A stretch of DNA of 15,516 nt from JAYQUR01 sp038133505 (GTDB lineage: Bacteria; Pseudomonadota; Alphaproteobacteria; MPNO01; UBA830), in the NCBI GenBank assembly GCA_038133505.1, contig JAYPTI010000076.1, forward strand, positions 1 through 15,516, in the 5' to 3' direction. Under the pieces are notes generated by a model. The model was not told where the DNA came from. It was given only the letters and a program-made list of their open reading frames with translations, and made no database searches. The translations under genes and the position numbers were made by a program. Shown here piece by piece: positions 1-6,741 of the stretch (the first letter of the stretch is position 1; the number at the start of each line of letters is the position of its first letter).

Positions 1-1020
1 CTTCTGCGCAACGCCCGCAAGCCTGTGATCGTCGCCGGCATCGCCGCGGCGCGCACGGGCGCCGCCCCGGCGCTGACGCGTCTTGCCGAGGCGGCTGGCT
101 GTCCGGTCGTGGTCGCGCCGATGGCGAAGGGCGTCATCTCCGAGGATCACCCCTGCTTTGCCGGCACGCTGGACATGGCGTGCAACCAGTTCGTCTGGGA
201 TTTCCTGTCGGGCGCCGACCTGATCGTCGCTGCGGGCTTCGACGCGGTCGAGCTGATCAAGCCGTGGACGCCGGCGGCACCGGTCCTCCACGTCGACACG
301 ACGCCCAATACCGATCAGATCTATCGGGCCGGGATCGAGATGGTCGGCGACATTTCCGCCGCGCTCGGCGATCTGACGGACCGCGTCGGCCAGGGCGACA
401 AGTGGAAAATGGCCGACATCGCCGCCCACCGGGACGAGTTGCGCAACCTCTACTACGCGGGCCGTACGCCCGGCCGCCTCAACCCGACCGACGTGGTGGA
501 CATCGTCCGCGACGCGACGCCGTCGGACACCGTCGTCACGACCGACGTCGGCTCGCACAAGCTGCTCGTCGGACAGGGCTGGACGACCTACGCGCCCAAG
601 GGCGTTCTGATGTCGAACGGGCTGTCGTCGATGGGCTTCTCGCTGCCGGCCGCCATGACCGCCAAGCTGATGCTGCCCGACCGCGACGTCGTCTGTTTCA
701 CCGGCGACGGCGGCCTCGCCATGGTGCAGGGCGAGCTGCGGCTCGCCGCGAGTCTCAAGCTCGGCCTCGTGGTCGTGGTGTTCTGCGACAACAGCCTTAA
801 CCGGATCGAGCTCAAGCAGATGGCGCGCCAGTACCCGTCATCGGGCACGACGATCGACCCGACGGACGTCGTCAAGCTCGCCAATTCGATGGAGTGCGAC
901 GGGATCGAGGTGGACGACGCGGCGGGACTGGAGAGAGCGCTGACGGCCGCCCGCGACGGCGACCGCCCGCTCGTCATCGGCGCCAATATCGATCCCGCGC
1001 AGTACGTCGCGCAGTTCTAG
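1..1020 (+). CDS. ThDP-dependent enzyme, acetolactate synthase large-subunit-like (5' truncated)
   Basis: The reading frame is open from the first base, so the gene starts left of the window; 339 C-terminal residues are present. Full-length family members have about 550 residues, so the N-terminal pyrimidine-binding domain is missing. What remains is the central domain (about residues 1-135) and the C-terminal diphosphate-binding domain. The latter shows the ThDP/Mg motif: GDG encoded at 703-711, then 26 residues, then the Asn of CDNSLN. The family decarboxylates 2-oxo acids and often ligates the product to a second carbonyl. Acetolactate synthase, benzoylformate decarboxylase and oxalyl-CoA decarboxylase share this fold, and the fragment does not separate them. 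Location beside ring-cleavage genes favours a catabolic 2-oxo-acid enzyme over branched-chain amino acid synthesis, but this is inference. The next gene converges after only 15 bases, with no hairpin visible. Confidence 0.85.
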   Translation, partial: LLRNARKPVIVAGIAAARTGAAPALTRLAEAAGCPVVVAPMAKGVISEDHPCFAGTLDMACNQFVWDFLSGADLIVAAGFDAVELIKPWTPAAPVLHVDTTPNTDQIYRAGIEMVGDISAALGDLTDRVGQGDKWKMADIAAHRDELRNLYYAGRTPGRLNPTDVVDIVRDATPSDTVVTTDVGSHKLLVGQGWTTYAPKGVLMSNGLSSMGFSLPAAMTAKLMLPDRDVVCFTGDGGLAMVQGELRLAASLKLGLVVVVFCDNSLNRIELKQMARQYPSSGTTIDPTDVVKLANSMECDGIEVDDAAGLERALTAARDGDRPLVIGANIDPAQYVAQF

Positions 1021-1035
1021 GAAGCGCCCGCTCCC

Positions 1036-1914
1036 CTACCCCTGCGTCGCCTGCCGCATCCGGTCGGAGGCGGGACCCGCGAAGCCCCAGGAATCGCCGT
1101 TCCAGTCCGCCGGGCGTTCCCAGTCGGCCGGCATGCCGACCCTGTAGCTGTCGTCGACCTGCTCGACCTCGGCGGTGTATTCGATCACGTAGCCGTTGGG
1201 GTCGATGAAATAGGCGAAGACGTTGTTGCCCGGCCCGTGCCGGCCGACGCCCCATTCCACCGGATAGCCGGAGCGCTGCATCCGGCCGGAGCCGCGCATC
1301 AGCGCATCGTGGCTCGGCACCTCGAAGGCGCAGTGGTTCATCGTCGGCCGCTTGATCTCGGTCCAGGCGATCGAGTGATGGTCCGAGCTGCAGCGGATGA
1401 AATCCATGTAGCCGGTCCGGTCGCTGAGCTTGAAGCCGAGCATGTCGATGAAATGATCGCTCTGCGCCATGCGGTCGGACGAGTTCTGGACCACGTGGCT
1501 GATCTTGAACGGCTTGTCGGCCTCCATCGGCCTGGCCTCGTGCTGCGCCACGTCGGACGAGATGCGGTAGTCGCGCCCGTCGAGATCGCGAAAGACGAAT
1601 CCGTATCCGCCGCCGGGCTCGGAGATCGCTTCGGGCGCGTCGACGTCGGCGCCCAGCCCTTTGGCGTTCTCGTAGAGCCCGTCCACGGCTGCCTTGTCGG
1701 GGGCCGACAGATTGATGCGCAGCAGCCGCTTTTCCGCGCCCTCTCGCAGCGCGAGAATATGGTGTTCGCTGCCCGTGGCGCGCAGATAGACGGCGCCGCC
1801 CTCGTCGGCGACGGTCTCCAGACCCCAGCATTCCTCGTAGAATTTCTTCGTTGCGGCGAGGTCGGGCACCGAAAATTCGGCGCTGCGCAGGCCGGTAACG
1901 CGTGGTTCGCTCAT
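1036..1914 (-). CDS. Two-domain VOC-fold extradiol (catechol-type) dioxygenase
   Basis: 292 residues, two repeats of the vicinal-oxygen-chelate fold (about 5-125 and 135-250), the layout of 2,3-dihydroxybiphenyl 1,2-dioxygenase and catechol 2,3-dioxygenase. Such cytoplasmic Fe(II) enzymes open catechols next to the diol. The 2-His-1-carboxylate ligands appear as H140 (ISHVV), H194 (NHCAFEV) and E245 (YVIEY). The second-sphere residues of BphC (H195, H241, Y250) have plausible equivalents in H180, H226 and Y235, with the same 9-residue H-Y spacing, so the enzyme looks active. After the last ligand a tail of about 45 residues rich in Trp, Asp and Gly follows. The ATG at 1914 is chosen because the VOC domain begins right after it and GGGAGCAAGAG lies upstream; a longer open frame to 2199 has no domain content. 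Transcribed divergently from the ligA/ligB-like operon. Substrate unknown. Confidence 0.88.
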   Translation of the reverse strand: MSEPRVTGLRSAEFSVPDLAATKKFYEECWGLETVADEGGAVYLRATGSEHHILALREGAEKRLLRINLSAPDKAAVDGLYENAKGLGADVDAPEAISEPGGGYGFVFRDLDGRDYRISSDVAQHEARPMEADKPFKISHVVQNSSDRMAQSDHFIDMLGFKLSDRTGYMDFIRCSSDHHSIAWTEIKRPTMNHCAFEVPSHDALMRGSGRMQRSGYPVEWGVGRHGPGNNVFAYFIDPNGYVIEYTAEVEQVDDSYRVGMPADWERPADWNGDSWGFAGPASDRMRQATQG

Positions 1915-2053
1915 CTCTTGCTCCCGGGATGTCGTGTCCGAGTTTGTCCCTCTGACGCCGTATGGTAGATGTTTAGCAATGTGCCGTGAAGCGGGCGGAC
2001 GCGATAACGTCAGCCCGGCGCAAACGGGATACGAGAACCAGAACGTCAAAGGG
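1915..2053. promoter_or_regulatory. Divergent promoter region between the type I and type II dioxygenase genes
   Basis: 139 bases separate the start codons of two divergent operons. On the minus strand a weak sigma-70-like pair can be read, TTCACG, 17 bases, TACCAT (the -10 is atggta at 1962-1967), which would start transcription about 40 bases before the VOC gene. On the plus strand TTGTCC at 1944-1949 has no good -10 partner. CTGACG (1952-1957) and CGTCAG (2008-2013) form a spaced inverted repeat about 50 bases apart. No regulator gene is adjacent. The individual boxes are low confidence; only the position as a shared control region is firm. Confidence 0.35.
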
Positions 2054-2308
2054 ATGAGCCAGTACCAGCTCCAGAAACTGTGCCGCGCGGTCAACAGCGA
2101 CCCGGCGGCGCGCGAGCGGTTCCAGACCGAGCAGGACGCATTCGTCGGGGAGTTCGACCTGACGGCCGCGGAGCGCAAGGCCCTCGCCGACATGGACATC
2201 GATGCGCTCTACGACCTCGGCGTCCATCCGCTGCTGCTGCGGCCCTTCACCATCATCGCCGGCGTGTCGCAGGAAGACTACCTCGCCGCCCTCAATCCGG
2301 GAGGCTGA
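2054..2308 (+). CDS. LigA-like small subunit of a type II extradiol dioxygenase
   Basis: 84 residues, all helical in character, matching the LigA domain (alpha subunit of protocatechuate 4,5-dioxygenase). Hallmarks are the N-terminal helices with FQTEQDAFVGEFDL, the LTAAERKAL helix, and the C-terminal LGVHPLLLRPF stretch that in LigAB closes over the active site of the catalytic subunit. The next gene encodes the catalytic LigB-type subunit three bases downstream, so the pair almost certainly forms a heteromer. The start is uncertain: ATG 2054 has AAAGGG directly abutting it with no spacer, while an in-frame ATG at 1979 would add 25 residues (109 in total) but has no ribosome site. I prefer 2054 because the family match begins there. 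Confidence 0.8.
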   Translation: MSQYQLQKLCRAVNSDPAARERFQTEQDAFVGEFDLTAAERKALADMDIDALYDLGVHPLLLRPFTIIAGVSQEDYLAALNPGG

Positions 2309-2311
2309 CGG

Positions 2312-3130
2312 ATGCCCGTCGTCTTCGCCGCCGGCGTCAGCCATGCGCCCGGCTCGACCGCCTGGACCGAGCTCGCGCCCTCCGACCAGAAGGACGCGAT
2401 CTATGACGGGTACGCCCGAGTCGCGGACGATCTTGCCGCGTCGGGCGCGGAGAGCGTCGTCATCTTCTCGTCCGAACACTGGACGAATTTCTTCTTCGAT
2501 CACATGCCGGCCTTCTGCGTCGGCCGCGCCGACCACTATGACGGGCCGGTGGAGCCGTGGCTGCGCGTCGAACGCACCCGCGTTCCGGGCGACGCCGCGC
2601 TTGCCGCGGAATTGCTGAGCGCGCTCTACGCCGAGGGCGTCGATCCGAGCTACTCGGACGAGATGGAGCTCGACCACGGCACGATGGTCCCGATACACTT
2701 CCTGCTGGGCGGCCGCATGAAACCGGTCGTGCCGATCATCTTCAACACGCTGTCGGAACCGATGCCGTCGCCGGACAGCTGTTTCCGCTTCGGCGAGGCG
2801 GTGGGCGCGGCTCTGGCGAAATCCGCCCGCAAGGTGGCGCTGATCGCGACCGGCGGGCTGTCGCACGCGCCGGGAGAGCGGCGGCACGGCGTCATCGACG
2901 GCGACTTCGACGCCGAGTTCCTGGACAATCTCGCCAATCGCCGCCACGACGCGCTGCGCGCGCTGACGCACGAGCGCATGACGCAGGCGGGCGGCGGCAC
3001 GCACGAGTGCCGCGCCTGGATCGCGCTGGCGGGCGCCGTTCCGGACTGGTCCGGGGAAACGGTCGTCTACGAAGCCGTCGTGCCGTGGGCGACGGGCTTC
3101 GGACTGATGGAATTCCGGCCCGCGGCCTGA
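2312..3130 (+). CDS. LigB-type (type II) extradiol ring-cleavage dioxygenase, catalytic subunit
   Basis: 272 residues, the usual size of LigB-family catalytic subunits. In Sphingobium LigB the iron is held by H12, H61 and E242, with H127 and H195 in the pocket; here the equivalents are H11 (GVSHAP), H56 (SSEHW), E232 (HEC), H122 (LDHG) and H185 (GLSHAP), so every key residue is present. The family opens protocatechuate, gallate, catechol or related diols with O2. GGGAGG precedes ATG 2312 at normal spacing and overlaps the end of the LigA-like gene. A 6-bp hairpin (3121-3126 with 3133-3138) encloses the stop codon. Substrate is not readable from the sequence: this family includes protocatechuate 4,5-, gallate and 2-aminophenol-type enzymes. 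With its LigA-like partner and the FAH-family hydrolase downstream it looks like a ring-cleavage operon. Confidence 0.9.
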   Translation: MPVVFAAGVSHAPGSTAWTELAPSDQKDAIYDGYARVADDLAASGAESVVIFSSEHWTNFFFDHMPAFCVGRADHYDGPVEPWLRVERTRVPGDAALAAELLSALYAEGVDPSYSDEMELDHGTMVPIHFLLGGRMKPVVPIIFNTLSEPMPSPDSCFRFGEAVGAALAKSARKVALIATGGLSHAPGERRHGVIDGDFDAEFLDNLANRRHDALRALTHERMTQAGGGTHECRAWIALAGAVPDWSGETVVYEAVVPWATGFGLMEFRPAA

Positions 3131-3182
3131 GAGCCGCGCGCCGTTCGAGAAAACCGGACAACAAGGACAAGGAGAAACCATC

Positions 3183-4037
3183 GTGAAACTCTGCCGCTAC
3201 GGAGAAGACCGGCTCGGCGTCGTCATCGGCGATACCGTGCGCGACGTCACCGACGCCCAGACCGAAATCCGCGCCGCCGCGCGTTACGACATGAAGGGCG
3301 ACGCGGTCATCGCCGCCCTGCCCGAATGGCGCGGCAAGCTCGAGGCGATGGCCGAGAAGGCCGAACCGATCCCGGTCGACAGCGTCGATCTGCTGTCGCC
3401 GATCGCACGGCCCGGCAAGCTGATGGCGGCACCGGTGAACTATCTCGCCCATATCGAGGAAGCGCAGGCCGACAAGGGCATCCGCGTCATCGAGCGGACG
3501 ACGAAGATCCGGGAGGCCGGGATCTTCCTGAAATCGAATACCTCGCTGGTCGGCCCGTCCGAGGGCATTCCGATCCGCTTCCCCGACCGCCGCAACGACC
3601 ACGAGTTCGAGTTCGTCATGGTCATCGGCAAGGAATGCAGCCGGGTGAAGAAGGAAGACGCGTTCGACTATATCGCCGGCTACACGCTCGGCCTCGACAT
3701 GACGGTACGCGGCCCGGAAGACCGCAGCGCGCGCAAGTCGTGCGACGGCTATTGCGTGCTCGGCCCGTGGTTCGTCACCGCCGACGAGATCGCCGATCCG
3801 GACAACGTGTCGTTCCATGGCTCGGTAAACGGTGTGATCAAGCAGGACGCCAACACCAAGGACCAGGTGCTCAGCATCGCCGAGCTGATCGAATACGCCT
3901 CGCAGTACTACACGCTCTATCCGGGCGACATCATGTATACCGGCTCGCCCGAGGGCGTGAGCGAAGTGAAGGCCGGCGACGAACTGCACTTCGTCTGCGA
4001 CCAGATCGGCGATTTCCGGATCAAGGTAAGGGCCTGA
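3183..4037 (+). CDS. Fumarylacetoacetate hydrolase (FAH) family protein
   Basis: 284 residues, with a short N-terminal domain (1-70) and the FAH fold from about 75. Acidic metal ligands are visible as E141 and E143 (DHEFEF) and D172 (LGLDMT); NYLAH places H90 at the usual catalytic histidine, and TGSPEGV near residue 253 is the family's C-terminal signature. The family hydrolyses C-C bonds of 2,4-dioxo acids, or isomerises or decarboxylates ring-opened products such as 2-hydroxyhepta-2,4-dienedioate. Third gene of the ligA/ligB-like operon, so it probably acts on the ring-cleavage product. GTG 3183 is chosen because AAGGAG (3169-3174) sits 8 bases upstream and the next residues (MKLCRYG) are a typical family N-terminus. 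The exact reaction is inference. Confidence 0.9.
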   Translation: MKLCRYGEDRLGVVIGDTVRDVTDAQTEIRAAARYDMKGDAVIAALPEWRGKLEAMAEKAEPIPVDSVDLLSPIARPGKLMAAPVNYLAHIEEAQADKGIRVIERTTKIREAGIFLKSNTSLVGPSEGIPIRFPDRRNDHEFEFVMVIGKECSRVKKEDAFDYIAGYTLGLDMTVRGPEDRSARKSCDGYCVLGPWFVTADEIADPDNVSFHGSVNGVIKQDANTKDQVLSIAELIEYASQYYTLYPGDIMYTGSPEGVSEVKAGDELHFVCDQIGDFRIKVRA

Positions 4038-4051
4038 CCGGCCGTTAAAGC

Positions 4052-4080
4052 CGCCGCGCGGACGTCGCGTCCGCGCGGCG
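4052..4080. terminator. Perfect 13-bp hairpin between convergent genes, probable bidirectional terminator
   Basis: Arms 4052-4064 and 4068-4080 are perfect reverse complements with a TCG loop. The hairpin lies 14 bases after the FAH-family stop and 5 bases beyond the phaZ stop on the other strand. The T-tracts are poor (TGTCTT on plus, CTTTAA on minus), so it may slow polymerase or protect 3' ends as much as terminate. Confidence 0.65.
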
Positions 4081-4085
4081 TGTCT

Positions 4086-5453
4086 TCAGTGCGTCCCGGC
4101 CGCGGCGCTTTCGTTCGCCGCCTTGCCGTTCGCGGGCTTGCGGCCCGTTCCGCTTGCGGGCTTGCGCCCGGCCCCGTTGCCGTTCGCCTTCTTTTGCTTC
4201 ATCGCGTTCGGATACATGTAGGCGTGGATCTTGTCGCGGTTCGTGCCGATTTCGCGATCGTGGGTCCGGATGAACTCCTTGATCTTCGGCGCGATAGACC
4301 GCCGCCATTTGCCGCCGTTGAACACGCCGTAGTGACCGGCGCCCTTTTCCAGATGGTAGGCCTTTCGGTCGTCCGACAGGTTCGGCGTCAGATCGAGCGC
4401 GGCCTTGGTCTGGCCGACGCCGGAAATATCGTCCAGCTCGCCCTCGACGCACAGGATCGCGGTGTGTTCGATCAGCTCGGGCAGGACCGGCTGCCAGCGC
4501 GCGACGAGCTCACCCTTTGGCAGCGAATGGTCCTGGAAGACCGTCTTGACCGTCTGCAGGTAGAACTCCGCGGGCAGGTCCATCACCGCGAGATATTCCT
4601 CGTAAAAGGACCGCTTCCTGTCCGCCGCCTCCTCGTCGCCCTCGACGAGATGGTCGAAGAGCTGGCCGTAGGATTCCATGTGCCGGTCGAGGTTCATGGA
4701 AATGAAGTTCGTCAGCTGGAGGAAGCCGGGATAGACCTTGCGCCCCATCCCCGGATAGGGCGGCGGCACGGTGGCGATGACGTTGCTCTCGAACCACTCG
4801 ATCGGGTTCGATTCCGCCAGCTTGTTCACCGCGGTCGGGTTCCGGCGCGTGTCGATCGGCCCGCCGATCAGCGTCATCGACGCGGGCACGCAGAAATCGC
4901 CCCAGCCGGACATGATCGAAACGGCGGCGAGCACCGGCACGCTCGGCTGGCACACCGCGAGCACGTGCGTGTTGGGGCCGAGGAAGTGCAGGAAGTCGAT
5001 GACGTAGTCGATGTAGTTGTCGAGATTGAAGCGGTCGGCGGCCACCGGGATCATCTGGCAGTCCTGCCAGTCGGTGATATAGACCTCGTGGTCTGGCAGC
5101 ATCGCCTCGACCGTCCCGCGCAGCAGCGTCGCGTGGTGGCCCGAGAGGGGCGCGACGACCAGCAACTTGGGATCTTCGCGGCCCGAGACGTCGCGCTTGA
5201 AATGGAGCAGGTCGCAATATGTCCGCGCCATCACGGTGTCGATCTCGATATCGACCTCCGCACCGTCGATTTCCGTCGTTTCGATATCCCATCCGGGCTT
5301 TCCATGGCGCCGCGTCGCGTGCTCGAAGACGTCGGCCATCCCCTTGAGCTGCCGGCCCACGAACGTATAGGTCAGGGGATTGAAGGGGTTGCCGAAGGTC
5401 AGGCGCGCGGTGTTTGCCGCCATGCGGGCGGGAGCCATCGCAAGGCGTTGCAT
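4086..5453 (-). CDS. phaZ: Intracellular polyhydroxyalkanoate (PHB) depolymerase
   Basis: Alpha/beta-hydrolase-fold enzyme that breaks down stored PHB granules in the cytoplasm. From ATG 5453 it has 455 residues. The nucleophile is C168 in AVCQPSVP (Cys replaces Ser in this family, as in Cupriavidus PhaZ1); the acid is in ELDDISG (341-342) and the histidine is H374 in GAGHYGVF. SGHHATLLRGTVE (104-116) and GGPIDTRRNPTAVN (197-210) are strong family blocks. The last 35 residues are a Lys/Gly/Ala/Asn tail with an 8-residue repeat, beyond the usual end of the domain. The start is probably 21 bases upstream: in-frame codons there read LLYYFHE, matching the MLYxxHE start of homologues, with GGAGAG six bases before a CTG at 5472-5474. 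No ATG, GTG or TTG lies upstream in frame. Its own promoter lies at 5520-5528. No link to the ring-cleavage genes is needed. Confidence 0.93.
   Translation of the reverse strand: MQRLAMAPARMAANTARLTFGNPFNPLTYTFVGRQLKGMADVFEHATRRHGKPGWDIETTEIDGAEVDIEIDTVMARTYCDLLHFKRDVSGREDPKLLVVAPLSGHHATLLRGTVEAMLPDHEVYITDWQDCQMIPVAADRFNLDNYIDYVIDFLHFLGPNTHVLAVCQPSVPVLAAVSIMSGWGDFCVPASMTLIGGPIDTRRNPTAVNKLAESNPIEWFESNVIATVPPPYPGMGRKVYPGFLQLTNFISMNLDRHMESYGQLFDHLVEGDEEAADRKRSFYEEYLAVMDLPAEFYLQTVKTVFQDHSLPKGELVARWQPVLPELIEHTAILCVEGELDDISGVGQTKAALDLTPNLSDDRKAYHLEKGAGHYGVFNGGKWRRSIAPKIKEFIRTHDREIGTNRDKIHAYMYPNAMKQKKANGNGAGRKPASGTGRKPANGKAANESAAAGTH
4128..4175 (-). repeat. Two tandem 24-base units encoding G-x-G-R-K-P-A-(S/N)
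   Basis: Residues 427-442 of phaZ are two copies of an 8-residue unit, GAGRKPAS then GTGRKPAN. At DNA level the 11-base core gcgggcttgcg recurs at 4132-4142 and 4156-4166, 24 bases apart. The segment forms part of a flexible basic tail, possibly produced by slippage. Confidence 0.7.
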
Positions 5454-5519
5454 CTCGTGGAAATAATAAAGCAGGGAACTCTCCGTCGTATCGGGATCCT
5501 GGCCGAAGCCGTTTGACGG

Positions 5520-5528
5520 ATTATAGCA
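5520..5528 (-). promoter_or_regulatory. Extended -10 promoter of phaZ (TGC TATAAT)
   Basis: On the minus strand TGCTATAAT is a perfect extended -10 element (TATAAT is + attata 5520-5525, TG motif in 5526-5528). No good -35 is visible, as expected for extended -10 promoters. Transcription would start near 5513, about 40 bases before the proposed CTG start. The promoter sits in the 66-base gap after the monooxygenase stop, so phaZ can be expressed independently of the upstream operon. Confidence 0.6.
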
Positions 5529-5540
5529 CAGAAATGGTTA

Positions 5541-6737
5541 CTAAAGCTTGGGATCCAGGCTGCCGTGGCCGAACAGCACGCTGCCGTAAAGCCCGGTCTG
5601 AAGATCCCAGACGAGGCCGATATGCTGGGCCACGGCGTGGGCGTCGCGCCAGGCCCGCTGCACGGGATGCGAGGTCTCCAGCCCCCTCCCGCCGAGAAGC
5701 GGCAGAATCTCGTCGATCGCAGCGCAGGCGGACTTTGCGGCATGGCCGAGATTGAGGCGGTAGCGGGCGCGCGCGTCCATGGAGAACGCCGCGCCGGCCT
5801 TGCCCCTGGCGACGATTTCGCCGCGAATCGACGCCACGACCGCATCGGCGGAGTCGAGCAGCGCCGTCGCGGTGCCGATTCGGGAATGAACCGTCGCGAC
5901 CCGCGTCAGATCCGCGCCGGTCATGGTCTGGCGTTCGGTCATTTCGGTCACGACCGTCTCGAGCGCCCCGCGCGCGGCCCCGAGCGCCGGGCCGAGGATA
6001 TTGAACGGAAAGACGGCAAACAGCGGCAGCCGGTAGAGCCAGCAGCCGTTGGCGGCCGACCCCGGCGTTTCCTCGCCTCGGAGGTCGAGCACGCTGATCC
6101 AGCGATGCGGCGGCACCGTCAAGCTGTCGACGACGATGTCGTTGCTGCCGGTCGCCGCGAGACCGGCGCTGTTCCATGCGTCCTCGATCCGGCAGTCTTT
6201 CAGGTCGACGAGGGCGAAAATCGGCTCCGGGGGTCCGCCCTCGCGCGGCTCCAGCGCCAGCAGGATCGCCCAGCGGCAATGATCGACGCCGCTGGAAAAC
6301 CGCCAACGGCCTGAGAGCGTCAGCGTATCGCCGTCCCTTGCGAGCCTTGCCCCGACCGGAAGGAACGAGGTCGAGACGACCGCATCCGCGTCGCCGCCCC
6401 ATATCTCGGCCTGCGCTTCGTCGGGGAACATGCCGGCGAGCCACGCGTGACAGGCAAGGATCGCCGCCACCCAGGCGCTCGACGCGCATCCCTTGCCGAG
6501 CTCGCGTGCGAACAAGGTTTGCACGCCGTAGTCGAGCTCGAAGCCGCCATAGCGCGCCGGCTGCAGCGCGCGATAGAAACCCGCCTCGACGAAATCCCGG
6601 TGGGTCTCGTCAGGCAGCCGGCGCAGCTTTTCCGCCGCACCCGCCCGTTCGGCAAGCACCGGCGTCAGCGCGCGGGCGCGCTCCAGCAGCGTTTCCTCGG
6701 AAACGATGTCGGAAGCCGCGGAGGCGCGCGTCGCCAT
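5541..6737 (-). CDS. Acyl-CoA-dehydrogenase-fold flavin-dependent monooxygenase (HsaA/HpaB-C2-like)
   Basis: 398 residues, the size of HsaA (steroid phenol hydroxylase) and other group D two-component monooxygenases. Three domains are visible: N-terminal helices (about 15-115), a middle beta domain (about 118-215) with SGRWRFSSGVDHCRW, and C-terminal helices ending in VQRAWRDAHAVAQH, the conserved arginine/RD/His block of this group. These enzymes use reduced flavin from a partner reductase to hydroxylate aromatic rings or oxidise S or N atoms; they resemble acyl-CoA dehydrogenases but lack the catalytic glutamate. Four bases separate it from the alpha/beta hydrolase stop upstream and its own ribosome site is weak, so it is probably translationally coupled. 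No canonical flavin reductase lies next to it. An unusual acyl-CoA dehydrogenase is the less likely alternative. Confidence 0.82.
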   Translation of the reverse strand: MATRASAASDIVSEETLLERARALTPVLAERAGAAEKLRRLPDETHRDFVEAGFYRALQPARYGGFELDYGVQTLFARELGKGCASSAWVAAILACHAWLAGMFPDEAQAEIWGGDADAVVSTSFLPVGARLARDGDTLTLSGRWRFSSGVDHCRWAILLALEPREGGPPEPIFALVDLKDCRIEDAWNSAGLAATGSNDIVVDSLTVPPHRWISVLDLRGEETPGSAANGCWLYRLPLFAVFPFNILGPALGAARGALETVVTEMTERQTMTGADLTRVATVHSRIGTATALLDSADAVVASIRGEIVARGKAGAAFSMDARARYRLNLGHAAKSACAAIDEILPLLGGRGLETSHPVQRAWRDAHAVAQHIGLVWDLQTGLYGSVLFGHGSLDPKL

Positions 6738-6741
6738 CGGA

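Noticed and set aside
1973..3181. A 402-codon minus-strand frame opposite the ligA/ligB-like genes
   Set aside because: Antisense shadow; no recognisable domain, and the plus-strand genes show iron ligands and ribosome sites.
4080..5516. A 478-codon open frame on the plus strand opposite phaZ
   Set aside because: It mirrors phaZ and its composition (His, Arg, Asp, Val repeats) is that of an antisense frame in GC-rich DNA; phaZ has complete catalytic motifs.
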